Numbered from the stretch's first letter, positions 23,344 to 35,612 are shown. The stretch is DNA of 64,000 nt from Rehmannia glutinosa (GCA_016081115.2 CM071929.1:1488001-1552000); one strand, 5' to 3'. The notes: a model not told the origin generated them from the sequence alone. Made by a program: numbers and translations.

Positions 23344-23850
23344 CATATGATTGATCATTTTTACGTGGGTCATTCATCATCATTTGAACAAATCAGTCTG
23401 AGCTCCGTGTTTATAACTGCTTTCAACAAAATTACAGAACCAGTGAGTTTGGTGGCATGAAACAAGATTTTTTTTTTTTTTTGAAAGTTGCAGTAACAAG
23501 AAAATTAAAGAATCATATTAAAGCAAAATAAATTTGCATGATTGTGTCCCGAGTTTAGCTAAACCCGCCCCAGACCCGACCCATTGTCATCCTTACGCCT
23601 GACCCAAAGGGTGGCTTTTTGTAGTTTACCTAGTTCCATGATGATCTCTGTTTTTTTTTCCCTTCCCACATTGAGTGTATATAATTAAATTATATTGTGA
23701 ATCTTAATTTTCCAGAGTCTGAGGACTTTTTGGTGAGAGTTATTGGAATTTAACTGAAAAATTATTCCTCGGACAAATCCTTCTCAAACACAATTTGCAC
23801 ATACCAATTAAGAGCTGTACTGTTTGATTGTGATTGAAAAATTAATAAAA

Positions 23851-24140
23851 GGGTTAATTACAAAAAGTAATCTTGAGGTTTGACCTAGCTAATTACAAAA
23901 AAATCTAGCTAACTTTCAAAATTACAAAAAAATATCCCCAAGGTTTAATGTGTCTAACATTTAAACTCATCATAAGCAAAAAGTATTTCAAGACGCCCCT
24001 TCATATTTATAAAAATATTGCAGTTTACCCCTTAATTTTAACATTGAATCAAACCTCAGGGTACTTTCTATAATTTTAAAAGTTAGTTGGGTCTTTTTGT
24101 AATTAGGTAAAACCTTAGGGGTACTTTTTGTAATTATCCC
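23851..24140. mobile_element. 290-bp MITE with 9-bp target duplication (Mutator-like)
   Basis: The left end gggttaattacaaaaagta and the right end (reverse complement gggataattacaaaaagta) are inverted repeats. Both flanks carry the same 9 bp, ttaataaaa (23842-23850 and 24141-24149), the length typical of Mutator-like elements. It has no coding capacity. Related 'attacaaaa' sequences occur near 28774, 29455 and 62168. Confidence 0.78.
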
Positions 24141-24149
24141 TTAATAAAA

Positions 24150-25440
24150 TGAAACATGTTTGAACAATGTTAGATCAATAAATAACCTCATTATTATATT
24201 CGTATAAATATTTTCTTTGTATTAACCAAATAGAGAACTTATTTTCCCTTACTTTTTGCTTACCAAAAGTCTAGATGCAACTATACCCGGGCCAAAATAA
24301 TAGCCATAATTTTAATTAGTAGTATCTAGACTGCCCGACTAAGGTATACTTTTCCTTAATCTAGAATTCAACACCTGCTATTTTTATGACAATGACCTGT
24401 TACAAATTGTTCACTGAATTAAATCCGTCATCTCATTTGGGCGGCAACTAGTATAATTTTTATGTTCACTCATGTTTATCTTAGTTAATCAAGGTTAATT
24501 CGATGCTAACCCATTTGGTAGTGTCTAACTCTCCTGAGATGTTATAACATGAGTGGCTATTATGAGATTAGTAGTAGGCTCTATTTTGTTTGTTGGGTTA
24601 TTTCTTTTATTCATATATGTGAAATGAATATTGTAAGATTTTTTTGGAAAAAAAAAAATTAGAACATAAAAAAGCCAAAAAAAAACTATAAATTTAGAAC
24701 AGATGAATATAAGTTACGCTTCTCAAAAAAAAAAAAAAGAATATAAGTTACGACAAGATTGATTTGATGTTGAAATTTTCTTGTGTTCCTTTTTTTTTGT
24801 CGAACGATAGTATTTTTATTATAACAACTCAAAAACTAAAATTACAATTACAATCATAGCCAACGGGCTAAGAACCGACAAGACTAACTAAAAGCTAAGC
24901 GGGGAATTGGTAAGACCAATTCAGATTCACAACATGGACTAAAAAACTACCCACCTCAAACTAAACCACTCCACGCCGGGAGACTTCAACACTCCTTAAA
25001 GGAGACTGTAACACACCAAAAAATCGAAACCGGCACGAGCAACTACTACATCCGCGTAAGAAAAAACTGATCCGCCTACGAGTTTCGCAAATCAACCGGG
25101 AAAAGAAAATACAAACAAAAAAGAAAACAACAATTGTAGCTAACAAACGAGAGAGAAAAAAAATAAAAAATTGCCTCTCCCTCTCCCAAATCTACTATCG
25201 CAGTCCATCGTCTTCTCAGCTCCGAGACACCTCCGTGGAGCTCCGACCCACTTTCGCGCTGTACCAAAAATTTCGGCCACCTTCAGACGCCCAGAAGACC
25301 GTCATTGTTGGCCCTCCAATAGAAAACATGGAGGGGGAGGGGGGAGGGGGGAAGGGGGCGGCTGTGAAAGGGAGAGGGAGGGGAGGAATATGCTAGGGTG
25401 TTCTTTTTTTTGGGGTTAGAGAGAAGGGGGAGAGAAATAA
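24150..25440. other. AT-rich stretch, then a repeat-like block with GC-rich purine tract
   Basis: 24150-24780 is AT-rich with poly-A runs and no gene. From about 24788 the sequence changes to moderate GC without a convincing long ORF. Read on the minus strand, this block ends in a run of nine A at about 24790-24798, which would suit the 3' end of a LINE-type element, but I could not identify its coding region. A G-rich tract (gaggggggagggggg-like) lies at 25326-25390. Confidence 0.35.
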
Positions 25441-25549
25441 GATTAGAGAGAGAAAACATATCTTATGATTATGCATTCAAATTTCCTTGTGTTCCTCGAA
25501 ATTGGAATTTGTACCTATACTCTAGTCTAGGAGATTTCTAATAAAAACT

Positions 25550-26432
25550 CCAAAAACATGCTTGGAGAAATTTACCATGATAACCTGAGAAAAAGACGAG
25601 ATTAATCTAAATCACAAAAGCGTGTTGAATTTATAAGGAGTGTATCTTCTAGTATAACTTGGATTATACAATCAAGATGAAATTACAAATTATAGAACAA
25701 CAATTGAAAATTTGTAATAAACTAAATCACAAAAGTACAATATAAAATTGGCCCGAATCGTGTGTTCAACACACTATTCTTAAAAAATTCGCCCCCTATT
25801 CTGGATATCTGTTTCCCAGGATAAGACGAGAAAAATCGGATTACCTTATATCCAATGAACTTGATTATGCTTGGAAATCACCACCAAAATGCAACTGGAA
25901 GCCAAGAGAATACAAGAGCAATATGCAATGAAGATTGTTATGCAAGTGTAGGAGTTGTGTTGTGTGTAGATTGTGAGAAATTGGACCACCTTTTATAGGC
26001 TTCAATACCAACTCATATTAACTCCCTACTATCCCATGACTTGGGGCATTAACTTCACTCTCCTTCATGACTTGGAAGTTTTAAGTGTCATCACTCTCCC
26101 ACTACTCCATTAGTTGGGAGTTTTATGTGTTACAAAATTAAACACCATTGGAGTTAAATATTTTCTATATTTTTAAAGAAATAAGTCCAAGAAAATTATG
26201 TCAAATAGCACAATTTCCATTCAACTTTTCCAATAAAGCGTACCTGAGTCCATAGTAGAATCTGTATGCCTGATTTAGTATCTGGTTTTCCAGACGAGCG
26301 GATCAACATTTGTGTTTTCTATATCACGTTCTATAATGGAAACATGTGTTTTCTGGCTTAAAAACCGTCGTCTGGGGACCATAACCCCTTTTGGATAAGC
26401 ATCCCCTTTATTTTCTATTTGGTCCCTCAACA
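25550..26432 (-). repeat. Possible solo LTR
   Basis: On the minus strand the block begins TGTTGAGGGACC (26432 downward) and has a TATA-like CTATAAAAGG near 25989-25998, followed by a plausible leader. Its other end and a target duplication could not be fixed. The promoter-like layout suggests a solitary LTR of an unrelated element, but the evidence is thin. Confidence 0.3.
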
Positions 26433-27002
26433 TATAGAATATCTCTTAATATTATTTATAAATTTAATCCCATAACAATTTGATACTTTTTTAATCCAAA
26501 ACTAAACTTTATTAGATCACTTTAATTGGATTATACCTTAAAGCATCTGTGCATATTTAATCAACATATGTTGGTTCAAATTAAAATTTCCATCAATTAT
26601 ATATTAAAGTTTGAGTTGGTCAAGCATTAAAAGATTTAAGTTAGATTTAAAGACCATAAAAAAGGGCTAGGGAGTCTGCGTTTACATTCTACCTAAACAT
26701 GACCGGCAAAGTCGACTATATTAAAACATGCTCGGCTTAAAAAAACCATGATTTGAAATGCTTATATATAAATGTATATAGATACCCTATTCAAAAAATC
26801 CAAGAGTTGAACTGTATTGAACTATTGATATGTAAAATGCAAATTGAAGATATCCAATTCTAACAAGAAACCGATATAAAATTCTAGGTAAAGCCATATT
26901 TGGTGAAATTGCTTCCACAAATGTACAATCACCTTTTCCCAATATAGTTTTATTAGTTTTATTATACTGAATCTCCTATTTCATTTTTTTTATTTTATCT
27001 AA
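26433..27002. other. AT-rich intergenic stretch
   Basis: No gene or clear repeat is seen. The CACTA terminus follows at 27003. Confidence 0.5.
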
Positions 27003-27469
27003 CACTACTACAAAACAGGGTTTCTACATCAGGCCTTTACATCGGTTCACTAATGAACCGATGTAAAAAAAAATCCGGTGGCAAAATTGTAAATCTTTTT
27101 AGATGACTACATCGGTTGTTAAATAGAACCGATGTAGGATTATAAGGATTTTTTTTATTTACATCGTTTGTTATAGAGCCGCTGTAGATACTCTATAACA
27201 AACGATGTAGATATTTTTTATTTTTTATTTTTTATTTTTTTTTGAAATCAAGTATTTTTTTAGTTAAAACCTATTCATTTATTCATTTTTTGCCTTAGCT
27301 TTTTTCCTTAGTCCCATTTGTCAGCCCCCTTTCGTCTCTACCTGCAAATATATCTTCTTCTCTTCGAAACCACCTAAGCCCTTGATATCTTCTTCTTCTT
27401 CGAAATTGACGTGTGAAATTACCAGCGCCACCAACTCCCTTTTGCCAGCCCCCTTTCGGTTTCCACGTG

Positions 27470-27514
27470 AAACCCTAGCCTAAACCCCCTTTCGCCTTCC
27501 CACGCGAAACCCTA
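27470..27514 (+). promoter_or_regulatory. Two telo-box motifs in a leader-like segment
   Basis: AAACCCTA occurs at 27470-27477 and again at 27507-27514, within a pyrimidine-rich segment resembling a 5' leader. Telo-boxes are frequent in plant promoters of ribosomal-protein and ribosome-biogenesis genes. That would suit a captured fibrillarin promoter, but the link is inference. Confidence 0.45.
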
Positions 27515-29333
27515 GCCCAGCCTTGTGCCGATGGAATGAAGAAAAGGCTTCCATATTAGTGTCTGGTTTGGCTTGCAAAATAGGGAAAATCAGAGGGTGG
27601 ATCGAGCTTGGTTGTGGATGTAAAGGGGAACTCGAAGTGACGCATTACTGTGCGAGGCCTGGTTTAGTGTCTGGTTCTGCTTTTCTGGTAATTTTCTTTT
27701 CTTTCCTTGTTTTATTAAGCCAATTTTACATAGGTTTTACTAGTTTTTGGTCAATTGATTTAAGAGAGACTTGAACCCAGATTATTGTGTTTGGTGATCA
27801 CCGGAGTTTGAGTTCTTGGATGTGTTTGGTGATACCCATGTTTTTTGTTTAACTGGAAGAATGAAAACTTAGGTCAATTAACCAATGGAAATGCTTATCG
27901 CTGTCCTTAATTGTTGTGTAGTCCAATTGTTGTTGCTTCCAAAATTCTCCATAACTAAGTTTTCAACTTTCACAGCAAACCACATTGAAATTTTAAGGCT
28001 TGTATTCTAGATATTGAAAGTTAAATATTCTTTCGTTTCTTATGGGTAATGATTTTTTAGTTTAGGACAAAATGACTTTAATTATTCTTATAGTTGGCTA
28101 AGACTGGTCAAGATATTGAACTACCTAGATAATGATGTTTTTCCATGATGGCTCATCTTTGACCAATTTCCATGAGAAAATTTTGACAGCCTATGTTAAT
28201 ATTTTAGTATATTTGTTCTCTTTTTCCTATTGACTGGCTTACTTTAGAAAATTATGGATTCCCTCATGTATATGATTGCAACGGGGCAAGTTTGTAGAAT
28301 ATGCTTGGAAGCAATTTAAATATGAAGCCAATGGTTTGCATTTCTTTTTGTGGTCATTATTCTCAGTTTTTAATTCCTTATTTGAGAAAAGATTCTACTT
28401 GATTTGACTTAGGTGTTGCACACCATATTTTGACTTAGGTGTTGCACACCTTAAAGTTTCTGGAGTAATACAGAGTTGTGGGTCAGCTAGGCCTTTGAGG
28501 ACATCTACTCTGCTACACCTTCATCACTGCTGAGACAAAAAATGCAGAGCCCTATATCAAGGTAAAGTTGTAATTCACGATACAAAATTGTAATGCTTAA
28601 TTGCTGAGATGTATTTATTTCATAAACATTATGCCTGTTTTCTATGGGTTAATTGAGTGTGTTATTTGACTGCAGACCTTTTATTTTTTTGCCCAACTTA
28701 ATGTTTTGTACTATATAGTTATCACCTCTGTTTTGACCATTCTGGAGCTTTCTTTGGGAAGTAATTAATATTTGGGATAATTACAAAATCCCCCTGAGGT
28801 TTTGGCTAGTTGTTGTACATTCTGTTGACATAAGTTTGATCTATTGGATGGGAACAGAAATTAGAAAGAACCACTAAATGTTGAAATGATGATCATCTTT
28901 TTTGTTTTTTGTTTTTTTCCAGACGAGTAGTGATAACTTTTGCTCCAAGAGTTTATATTAGTAGTTTTGTTTCATTTTTGGAGAAAACAAGCAATTAAGA
29001 ACTGCACATAATTTCCTGATTATAGAAGAGCATGATGTAATGTAGAATTAAGCACACACTTAAAACATTCTCACTCAAGATTACCTATTATTTCCTAATG
29101 CAGCTCTTGAGCTTTTGGAGAAAGTTGAAGTGCATGCAATTATTATTCAAAAAATATCAAACGAATAGTTGTTACTGGCAAGGCTAGGTGACAGAGTCAA
29201 TGTTCCATTATTATCATTTTCTTCATAATTTTAAGGGTTTTATTTTGTAATTTCCAATAACATCTGGAGTATTTTGTAATTTGCCCGAACCTCGTTTTTT
29301 TTTGTTTTAAACTGATTTGTTTGTTTTTCACAG

Positions 29334-29402
29334 GCAAGAATATTGGCTCTAAATGCATCTTACTTCTTGAAAGCTGGTGGCCACTTTGTCATATCAAGAA
29401 AG
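29334..29402 (+). pseudogene. Captured fibrillarin exon inside the CACTA element
   Basis: After a pyrimidine tract and acceptor TTTTTCACAG, a 69-nt open exon encodes ARILALNASYFLKAGGHFVI followed by SRK, and ends at donor AAAG|GTTTGT. This is the methyltransferase segment of fibrillarin (the box C/D snoRNP 2'-O-methyltransferase), where the usual protein reads ...HFVISIK. The single difference (I to R in ISIK) comes from atcaatcaag becoming atcaagaaag. Neighbouring fibrillarin exons were not found, so this is a lone captured exon and not a working gene. Confidence 0.85.
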
Positions 29403-29759
29403 GTTTGTTCTTTTTATTTCTCACTATAACAAGTAATGGAAACATATAAGAACCATCCCTGAAGTTTAGTGTAATTACAAAAAGCTCTAATTATCTTTCA
29501 CAATTACAAAACCCCCTAATCATCATGGAGCAATTTGTAAAATATAGACAAAATGTCATGGTAGTATTTGTCTAATTTTGAAAGATAACTTGTTTTTTTT
29601 TTTAACCATATAAGCTACATAGCAAGGATAGTTATTGTAATAATTAACCAAAATATATATAAAACCAAAAAATCTCATATATCAGAACATGACTTATTCT
29701 TGCATGAAGTTCATCTGCAAAAACTGTGAGAAGATTTTCCTACATGAAAATATTGGATA

Positions 29760-30148
29760 GGCAAAAAAAAATTTTGGTCCTTTATCTGAGGTTATTTTGA
29801 GATTTGGTCCTTTTTCTTTTTACTTTTTACAAATAGTCCTTTTTTCGTATAAAAATTTGAGATTTGGTCCTATTACCGCCTATAGCAGGTAAACTTGACC
29901 TGCTACGCTGACGTGGCATTTTTATTTTCGAAAATTTTAATTTAATCATATTTTTTGCTGATTAAATTAAAATTTTCGAAAATAAAAATGCCACGTCATC
30001 GTAGCAGGTCAAGATTACCTGCTATAGGGGGTAATAGGACTGAATCTCAAATTTTTATACGAAAAAAGGACTAATTGTAAAAAGTAAGAAGAAAAAGGAC
30101 CAAATCTCAAAATAACCTCTGATAAAGGACCAAATTTTTTTTTTTGCC
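29760..30148. mobile_element. 389-bp palindromic MITE
   Basis: The whole segment is a near-perfect inverted repeat centred at about 29953. The arms contain gagatttggtcct, gacctgctac and gccacgtc words with their complements. Ends are ggcaaaaaaa/ttttttgcc with a possible 3-bp duplication ata. It can form a long hairpin and has no coding capacity. Confidence 0.85.
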
Positions 30149-30786
30149 ATATTGATATCGATTTATAATTTTTACGATTTAGGAGGTAGAAAACTGAGAG
30201 AAAAAAGTAGAAGGTTGTGACTGCAAAACTGAGACGTAGCTGGTAGTTTCTTGATAGAGCCATATATCAGTATAGTGAAAGCTTAATTTTTTGAGTTCAC
30301 AATATATTTAGACATAGGCGAGGTTCAATAATTAATCGTGGGATATATGGAGATTTTGGTGTTTGAAAAAGGGGAGAAAATTAAAATTGAGAAGATCTTT
30401 TATGTATTTGAAGACAAAGGCTAATTGTACTTTGTATACAGAGGAAGAGACAAGACGGTTCTGATAGTTTTTTCGATAACGTGGTGTTCTTCACCAATTA
30501 AATGACATCTCACACAAAAATATTCATACACATGATAATTTCCTGAAACCATACAAATCAAACAACTATTTTCAAAGCTATTGGGAATCTCAAAGCAATA
30601 CAACTACTTAAGTAGATTTAACAATACATTATTATTCAACATTCTGGTTTAATTACTACGTATGTACAGTGCGGGCTAATTATTAAAATATACTTATTAA
30701 TTAATATATATATATATACACTTAAGGCTTTGATCTAATTAACTAAAGCATCTCTTTATTAATAGATATTCTCGCAACTTATTAAC
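30149..30786. other. AT-rich stretch upstream of the transposase
   Basis: No gene is seen. It contains a short AT repeat near 30703-30718 and presumably includes the transposase leader. Confidence 0.5.
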
Positions 30787-33700
30787 ATGATTGATAAAAG
30801 GACAAAAATGGATCGAAGTTGGATGAATGCAAGTCGCATAACCGATGAGTATGAGAATGGAGTTGAACATTTTTTGAAATTTGCTCAACAAAATCGAAAG
30901 GAACTTGATAGAAAGTATTATTGTCCTTGTGTCAACTGTGTGAATGGGAGACGCCATGAAGTTGACAAGATACGAGAACATCTTCTTTGTGATGGAATAA
31001 ATAAGAACTACACAACATGGACATGGCATGGTGAACTGTTAGACGTTCCAACTGTGCAAACTGATGAAGATATAGACGATCGATTAGAGGATATGATTCG
31101 TGACGTAGGACAAGAGTCTTTTCAGCATGCACATGTGTGTGATACTTTGAAAAGTGATTCAAGACACCTTTGTATCGGGGTGTAAAAATTTCACCGGTTG
31201 TCGTGATGTTAAATTTGGTTAATTTGAAGGCAAGAAATGGGTGGAGCGATAAAAGCTTCTTTGAATTGCTTGAGTTGTTAAAGGAGATGTTTCCAAAAAA
31301 TAACACATTGCCGAACCGTAACTATGAGGCGAAAAAGATATTGTGTCCAATGGGTATGGAGTACAAGAAAATACATGCGTGCCCTAATGATTGCATATTG
31401 TACAGAAAAGAGTTTGAAGCATTGCGTAAGTGCCCCGGTGTGGGGTATCACGGTACAAAATCAAGTATGGTGATTGTCTTACGATGAGAGCACAAAACAA
31501 GGTTCCCCAGCAAAGGTGTTATGGTATCTTCCAATAATTCCAAGGTTTAAGCGATTGTTTGCTAATGCAAATGACGCAATGAACCTTACATGGCATGCAA
31601 ATGTGAGAAAATGTGATGGACAACTTCGTCATCCGGCTGATTCTCCACAAAGTGGAAGAAAATTGACAATTCATTTCATTTTGGTGTGAGGCAAGAAACC
31701 CAGCTTGGACTTGCTACGGATGGAATGAATCCATTTGGTAGCTTAAACAAAGATCCACGGTTCATGGCCATTCGCTCATAATTTACAACCTACCTCATTA
31801 TTTGTGTATGAAGCGAAAATATATGATGTTGTCTATGATGATTTTCGGCCCAAAACAGCCAGAAATGACATAGATATTTATTTAAGTCCTTTGATTGAAG
31901 ACTTGAGGATGTTGTGGGAGGAAGGGGTTGATGTGTTTGATGGGTATCGCCAACACAGTTTCAAGATGCGTGCATTGTTATTCTGTACCATTAATGACTT
32001 TCCAGCATATGGAAACTTGAGCGGGTATAGTGTTAAGGGGCATCACGCATGCCCTATATGTGAAGAAAACACATGCCACATACAATTGAAACATGGAAAA
32101 AGATTTACAATAGACATCGGATATTTCTCGAGCTAATCACCCATATCGTAGATTGAAAAAAGCTTTTAATGGATGTCAGGAGGATGGAATTGCGCCAACA
32201 CCCTTAACTGGTGAGGAGGTTTATGATCGAGTGAAGGACATCAATACTGTCTTTGGGAAGACTCAAAAGAAGGCAACTGAGAAGAACATTTGGAAGAAGA
32301 GGTCGATATTCTTTGATCTTCCATACTGGTGCGATCTAGATGTTAGACATTGTATAGATGTTATGCATGTGGAGAAAAATGTGTGTGATAGTGTAATCGG
32401 AACACTTCTCAACATTAAAGGTAAGACAAAGGACGGTGTGAAGGCTCGTCAAGATCTGCATTTTGAGATGGGTATACGTCTGATTACACAATCGTAGGTA
32501 AACGGACATATTTGCCCCCAACATGTCATACTTTGTCAAGAAAAGAGAGAACAAGTTTTTGCCAATGTCTACGGGGCATGAAAGTGCCACAGGGATACTC
32601 GTCAAATGTTAAGCGCCTTGTGTCAATGCAAGATTTGAAATTAGTTGGCTTGAAGTCTCATGATTGTCACACTTTAATGCAACAACTTCTACCAGTGGCT
32701 ATACGTGACATCTTGCCTAAGAATGTAAGACATGTCGTAACTCGTTTCTGCTCATTCTTCAATGTTATATGTAGCAAAGTCATTGACCCCCTCAAGTTAG
32801 ATGAGTTGGAAAATGAAGCTGCTATTATATTGTGCCAATTGGAGATGTATTTTCCTCCTTCATTTTTTGACATAATGGTGCACTTAATTGTTCATTTGGT
32901 GAGGGAGATTAGATTGTGTGGCCCTGTTTTTTTGAGGTGGATGTACCCGATTGAGCGATACATGAAGATATTAAAAGGGTATACCAAGAATCCATATCGT
33001 CCAGAAGCATCTATTGTTGAAAGGTACATTGCAGAAGAAGCTATTGAGTTTTGTACCGACTACATGTCACAAGCACAAGCTGTAGGGCTTCCTAAGACTC
33101 GTCATGAGGAAAGATGTGGAGGTAAGGGTACACGAGGCGTGAAAGTTCTAACCAAGGGTCGAGAAGAAGTGCTTCAAGCACATTTGTATATTTTGAACAA
33201 CACTGATGAGGTTCTCCCTTACTTGTCTACTCACAAAACACTTGTGAAGACAAATAACCCTCGAATGAACGAAAAATGGTTGTTGAACGAGCATAACAAG
33301 ACTTTCTTGAAGTGGTTTAAAGAAAACATTGATCATGATGATAGTGCTTCTGATACATTAAAATGGCTAGCAAATGGGCCTAAGTTTGATGTCATAACTT
33401 GGAGTGGATATGATATCAATAAATATTCATTCTACACAAAGTCACAAGATGACAAGAGTACTGTTCAAAACAGTGGGGTTACACTTCAGGCTGAGTCCAT
33501 GCATTTTTCTAGTTCAAAAGATAAAAACCCAGTTGTGGCATCCATAAGTTACTTTGGAGTCATTGAAGACATTTGGGAGATTGATTATGTAAAATTTAGA
33601 GTGCGGTTTTTAAGTGTAAGTGGATTGATAATAACATTTGGTGTGCAAATCGATGAATTGGGATTTACGTTGGTGGACCTTCACAAGGTAGCTTATAGGA

Positions 33701-33955
33701 CGAGCCTTTCATTATGGCATACCAAGCAAAACAAGTTTTTACGTCAATGATCCATGTAATGAAAGGTGGTCGGTGGTTCTTCAGGGTAGAAGCATGGATG
33801 GTGCTCATCAAATTGATGAATCAACACTTGATAATTGTGAGACTCTTTCTTTCTCAACATGCATGCCTTCTATCATTGAAGAAAATGATGTGGACGACGT
33901 ACATGCCACTCGTAATGATCACGATGAAGGCATATGGGAGAACGTTCATATCTAA
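30787..33955 (+). pseudogene. CACTA transposase (TNPD/tnp2 type)
   Basis: The N-terminus encodes the transposase-associated domain (DRSWMNASRITDEYENGVEH, then YYCPCVNCVNGRRH). The tnp2 core (Transposase_21) follows with NDFPAYGNLSGYSVKGHHAC and CPICEENT at about 31990-32070, then DVRHCIDVMHVEKNVCDSVI at 32340-32400. The longest intact piece (32512-33750) holds the region I recall as DUF4218 (FFDIMVHLIVHLVREIRLCG, PVFLRWMYPIERYMKILKGY). The DUF4216-type end follows (GVQIDELGFTLVDLHKVAYR) and continues after a shift to GIWENVHI at 33955. Frameshifts near 31170, 31490, 31700-31800, 32130, 32500 and 33720 break it. In life it would bind and cut the CACTA ends. Confidence 0.88.
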
Positions 33956-34501
33956 CCGCATTCAAATATAAATTATAAGGTAAAACAGTTAATGTGTCGA
34001 AATAATACTATTTGTAAATTAATACATCTTAAGTATCTATTGTAGAAACTTATAATAAGAACATATTAACTCATCGGGAAAAAATATCAAATTTGTTACC
34101 TAAGCATACCAAAGTCAAATGCATTAGAATGTTAGTATGATGAAACAAGTTTTTTTTATTTAACTACATATATGATAGAGTTATTTTCGTGTTTACAATT
34201 GATTTAATGTATATGTTATATTCTAATGGATGGATAAAATTCATGTGTACAAAATGATATTATTTTTGTACACATGACATTCATCTAACATATAAAACAC
34301 CAAATAAAATAATAAACAATCTAAACTACAATTCCACAAGCTAAATGATCACTAAGGAATAATGGGCATAACAATTTTTTTTAGTTTTATATACTTGGTG
34401 GTAAAATTTCATTCAAAAACATAAGGGTTTGTATAGCCCTGAACTATATAAACCAGATTAAGAGTGGGACATCATTCAATTATATTATCCAACCAATAGA
34501 T

Positions 34502-35584
34502 TGTTGGAAATTTTAGTTTTGATAAAGTGGGTGTCGACCCGACTTTGACCAATTTTTCGGTGGCTAAATATTTAATTCTGTAGGAATTAAATTATATATT
34601 ATTAATCTACGTTCCGAGTAGATGTTCGTAGTATTTTTTATTTCTCAAAACCGAATTTCGGTGAGTGAGAAATTAATACACGAAGGTAGCCACATAAATG
34701 GGCATTATGTAAAGATTATGTAAAGGGAAATGAAAGGCTTACGCCTTATCCCACATGGAATAAAAATCATAGTTTATCCTAGTTTATTTACTAGAAGGTG
34801 TTATTTGTTGTATAAACTATAACACAAGTGGATGATCACAAGTGGGCCACACGCTGCGCAGCCGGCCGCCTCGGCTTGGGCTGCAGGCCGGGGGCCAGGG
34901 CTGGGCTCTGGGCTTGGGCACGGGCTGGAATCGAAGGCTTGGCTTGGGCGGCCGCCCTATTGGGCCAGGTCGAAAAGTTTTGCCACTCAAAATGGGCTTG
35001 GCCGATTCGAGTGATCGCTGGACTCAATTGAAGCCCAATGAATCGGACATTGTAGGTGTCAGATTCGTGTGATCTGTTGGAGTTAGTAACTCCTACAAAA
35101 GAGTGATCAGTGAAAAGAGCCCACTACTTGCGTTATGGAGTAGTGGGGTGTAACATCTGGGATGTTACAATTGGATTAATGCCCACTAACTTTTTATCTC
35201 CTGCAGGTGTTGGTTGTCTATAAAATCATTGTTGTGCATTGCAGATTTTACACAGAAAAATTCATAGCATTTCATACACCTCCAAAAGCTATTTCTACAT
35301 TCTGCACTAAGTCCAGCAACCATCTTCAACACTTTTCTAGTTCGAAGGTGCTTCGTGTTAGTGGTGCTACTACACAAGGAAGACGTAAGCCGTTTCATCT
35401 TTGGAAGCAATACGTCAAACCGTGAGCACTAGCCGGGACGTAATTGCTTTGCGGAAAGAGATTCGTCTCGACTCGCTTCAAAGTTCTATCTTTTGTAATA
35501 GCTAGTTGATTTCTTGTAATCTTAATTTTTCGTAATTTGCCATTTGAAGAGATTCCCGATCCTGTAACTTTGTAATAATCAACA
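34502..35584 (+). repeat. 5' LTR of Copia-3 (1083 bp)
   Basis: It carries a GC-rich, G/C-homopurine block at about 34853-34965 in otherwise AT-rich DNA. ORFs through that block are compositional accidents. Its end (gtaactttgtaataatcaaca) is shared with the 3' LTR. Confidence 0.9.
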
Positions 35585-35612
35585 ATCGCAAAGCAATTAT
35601 CCGAACTTCACG

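Larger units (their letters stand above)
4704..23595. mobile_element. Outer hAT-like non-autonomous element, split by two LTR elements
   Basis: The ends are inverted copies: left tagggatggcaattggg, right cccattgtcatcctta. They are flanked by identical 8-bp direct repeats CGCCTGAC at 4696-4703 and 23596-23603, which is the hAT target-duplication length. Removing Copia-2 (4812-12198 plus its 5-bp TSD) and Gypsy-1 (12354-23343 plus its 5-bp TSD) leaves about 505 bp, rich in acccg/gggtc words and without coding capacity. The original element therefore spans 4704-4811, 12204-12353 and 23349-23595. Both LTR elements inserted after it was in place. Confidence 0.8.
27003..33960 (+). mobile_element. 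CACTA (En/Spm-type) transposon, 3' end not found
   Basis: The left terminus reads CACTACTACAAAACAGGG, a typical CACTA end. It is followed by subterminal repeats of the word acatcggtt in both orientations (for example acatcggttcactaatgaac and its inverted copies to about 27210). A tnp2-type transposase lies downstream in the same orientation (30787-33955). The matching right terminus with inverted acatcggtt words is not seen before the copia insertion at 34502, so the element is either truncated or its end has decayed. Between terminus and transposase lie a telobox-bearing leader-like segment, a fibrillarin exon and MITEs, which suggests host gene capture. Confidence 0.75.

Noticed and set aside
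24788..25440. LINE 3' end on the minus strand
   Set aside because: A nine-A run alone is weak evidence and no LINE reverse transcriptase or endonuclease wording was found; kept only as an unassigned repeat-like block.
27523..27774. 83-codon ORF after the telo-boxes
   Set aside because: It could be part of a captured leader or exon, but I recognise no protein and the second half is hydrophobic read-through past a likely donor.
28430..28562. Exon-like segment ending ...tatatcaag|gtaaag upstream of the fibrillarin exon
   Set aside because: It has a donor and an open frame, but the translation does not match the preceding fibrillarin exon or any family I know.
28860..29330. Possible box C/D snoRNA in the intron before the fibrillarin exon
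   Set aside because: Fibrillarin introns can host snoRNAs, and gatgat and ctga words occur, but no paired C/D and C'/D' boxes with a terminal stem could be assembled.
34828..35031. Gly/Ala/Arg-rich ORFs on both strands near 34.8 kb and 40.4 kb
   Set aside because: They are compositional products of the GC-rich block in the Copia-3 LTRs.
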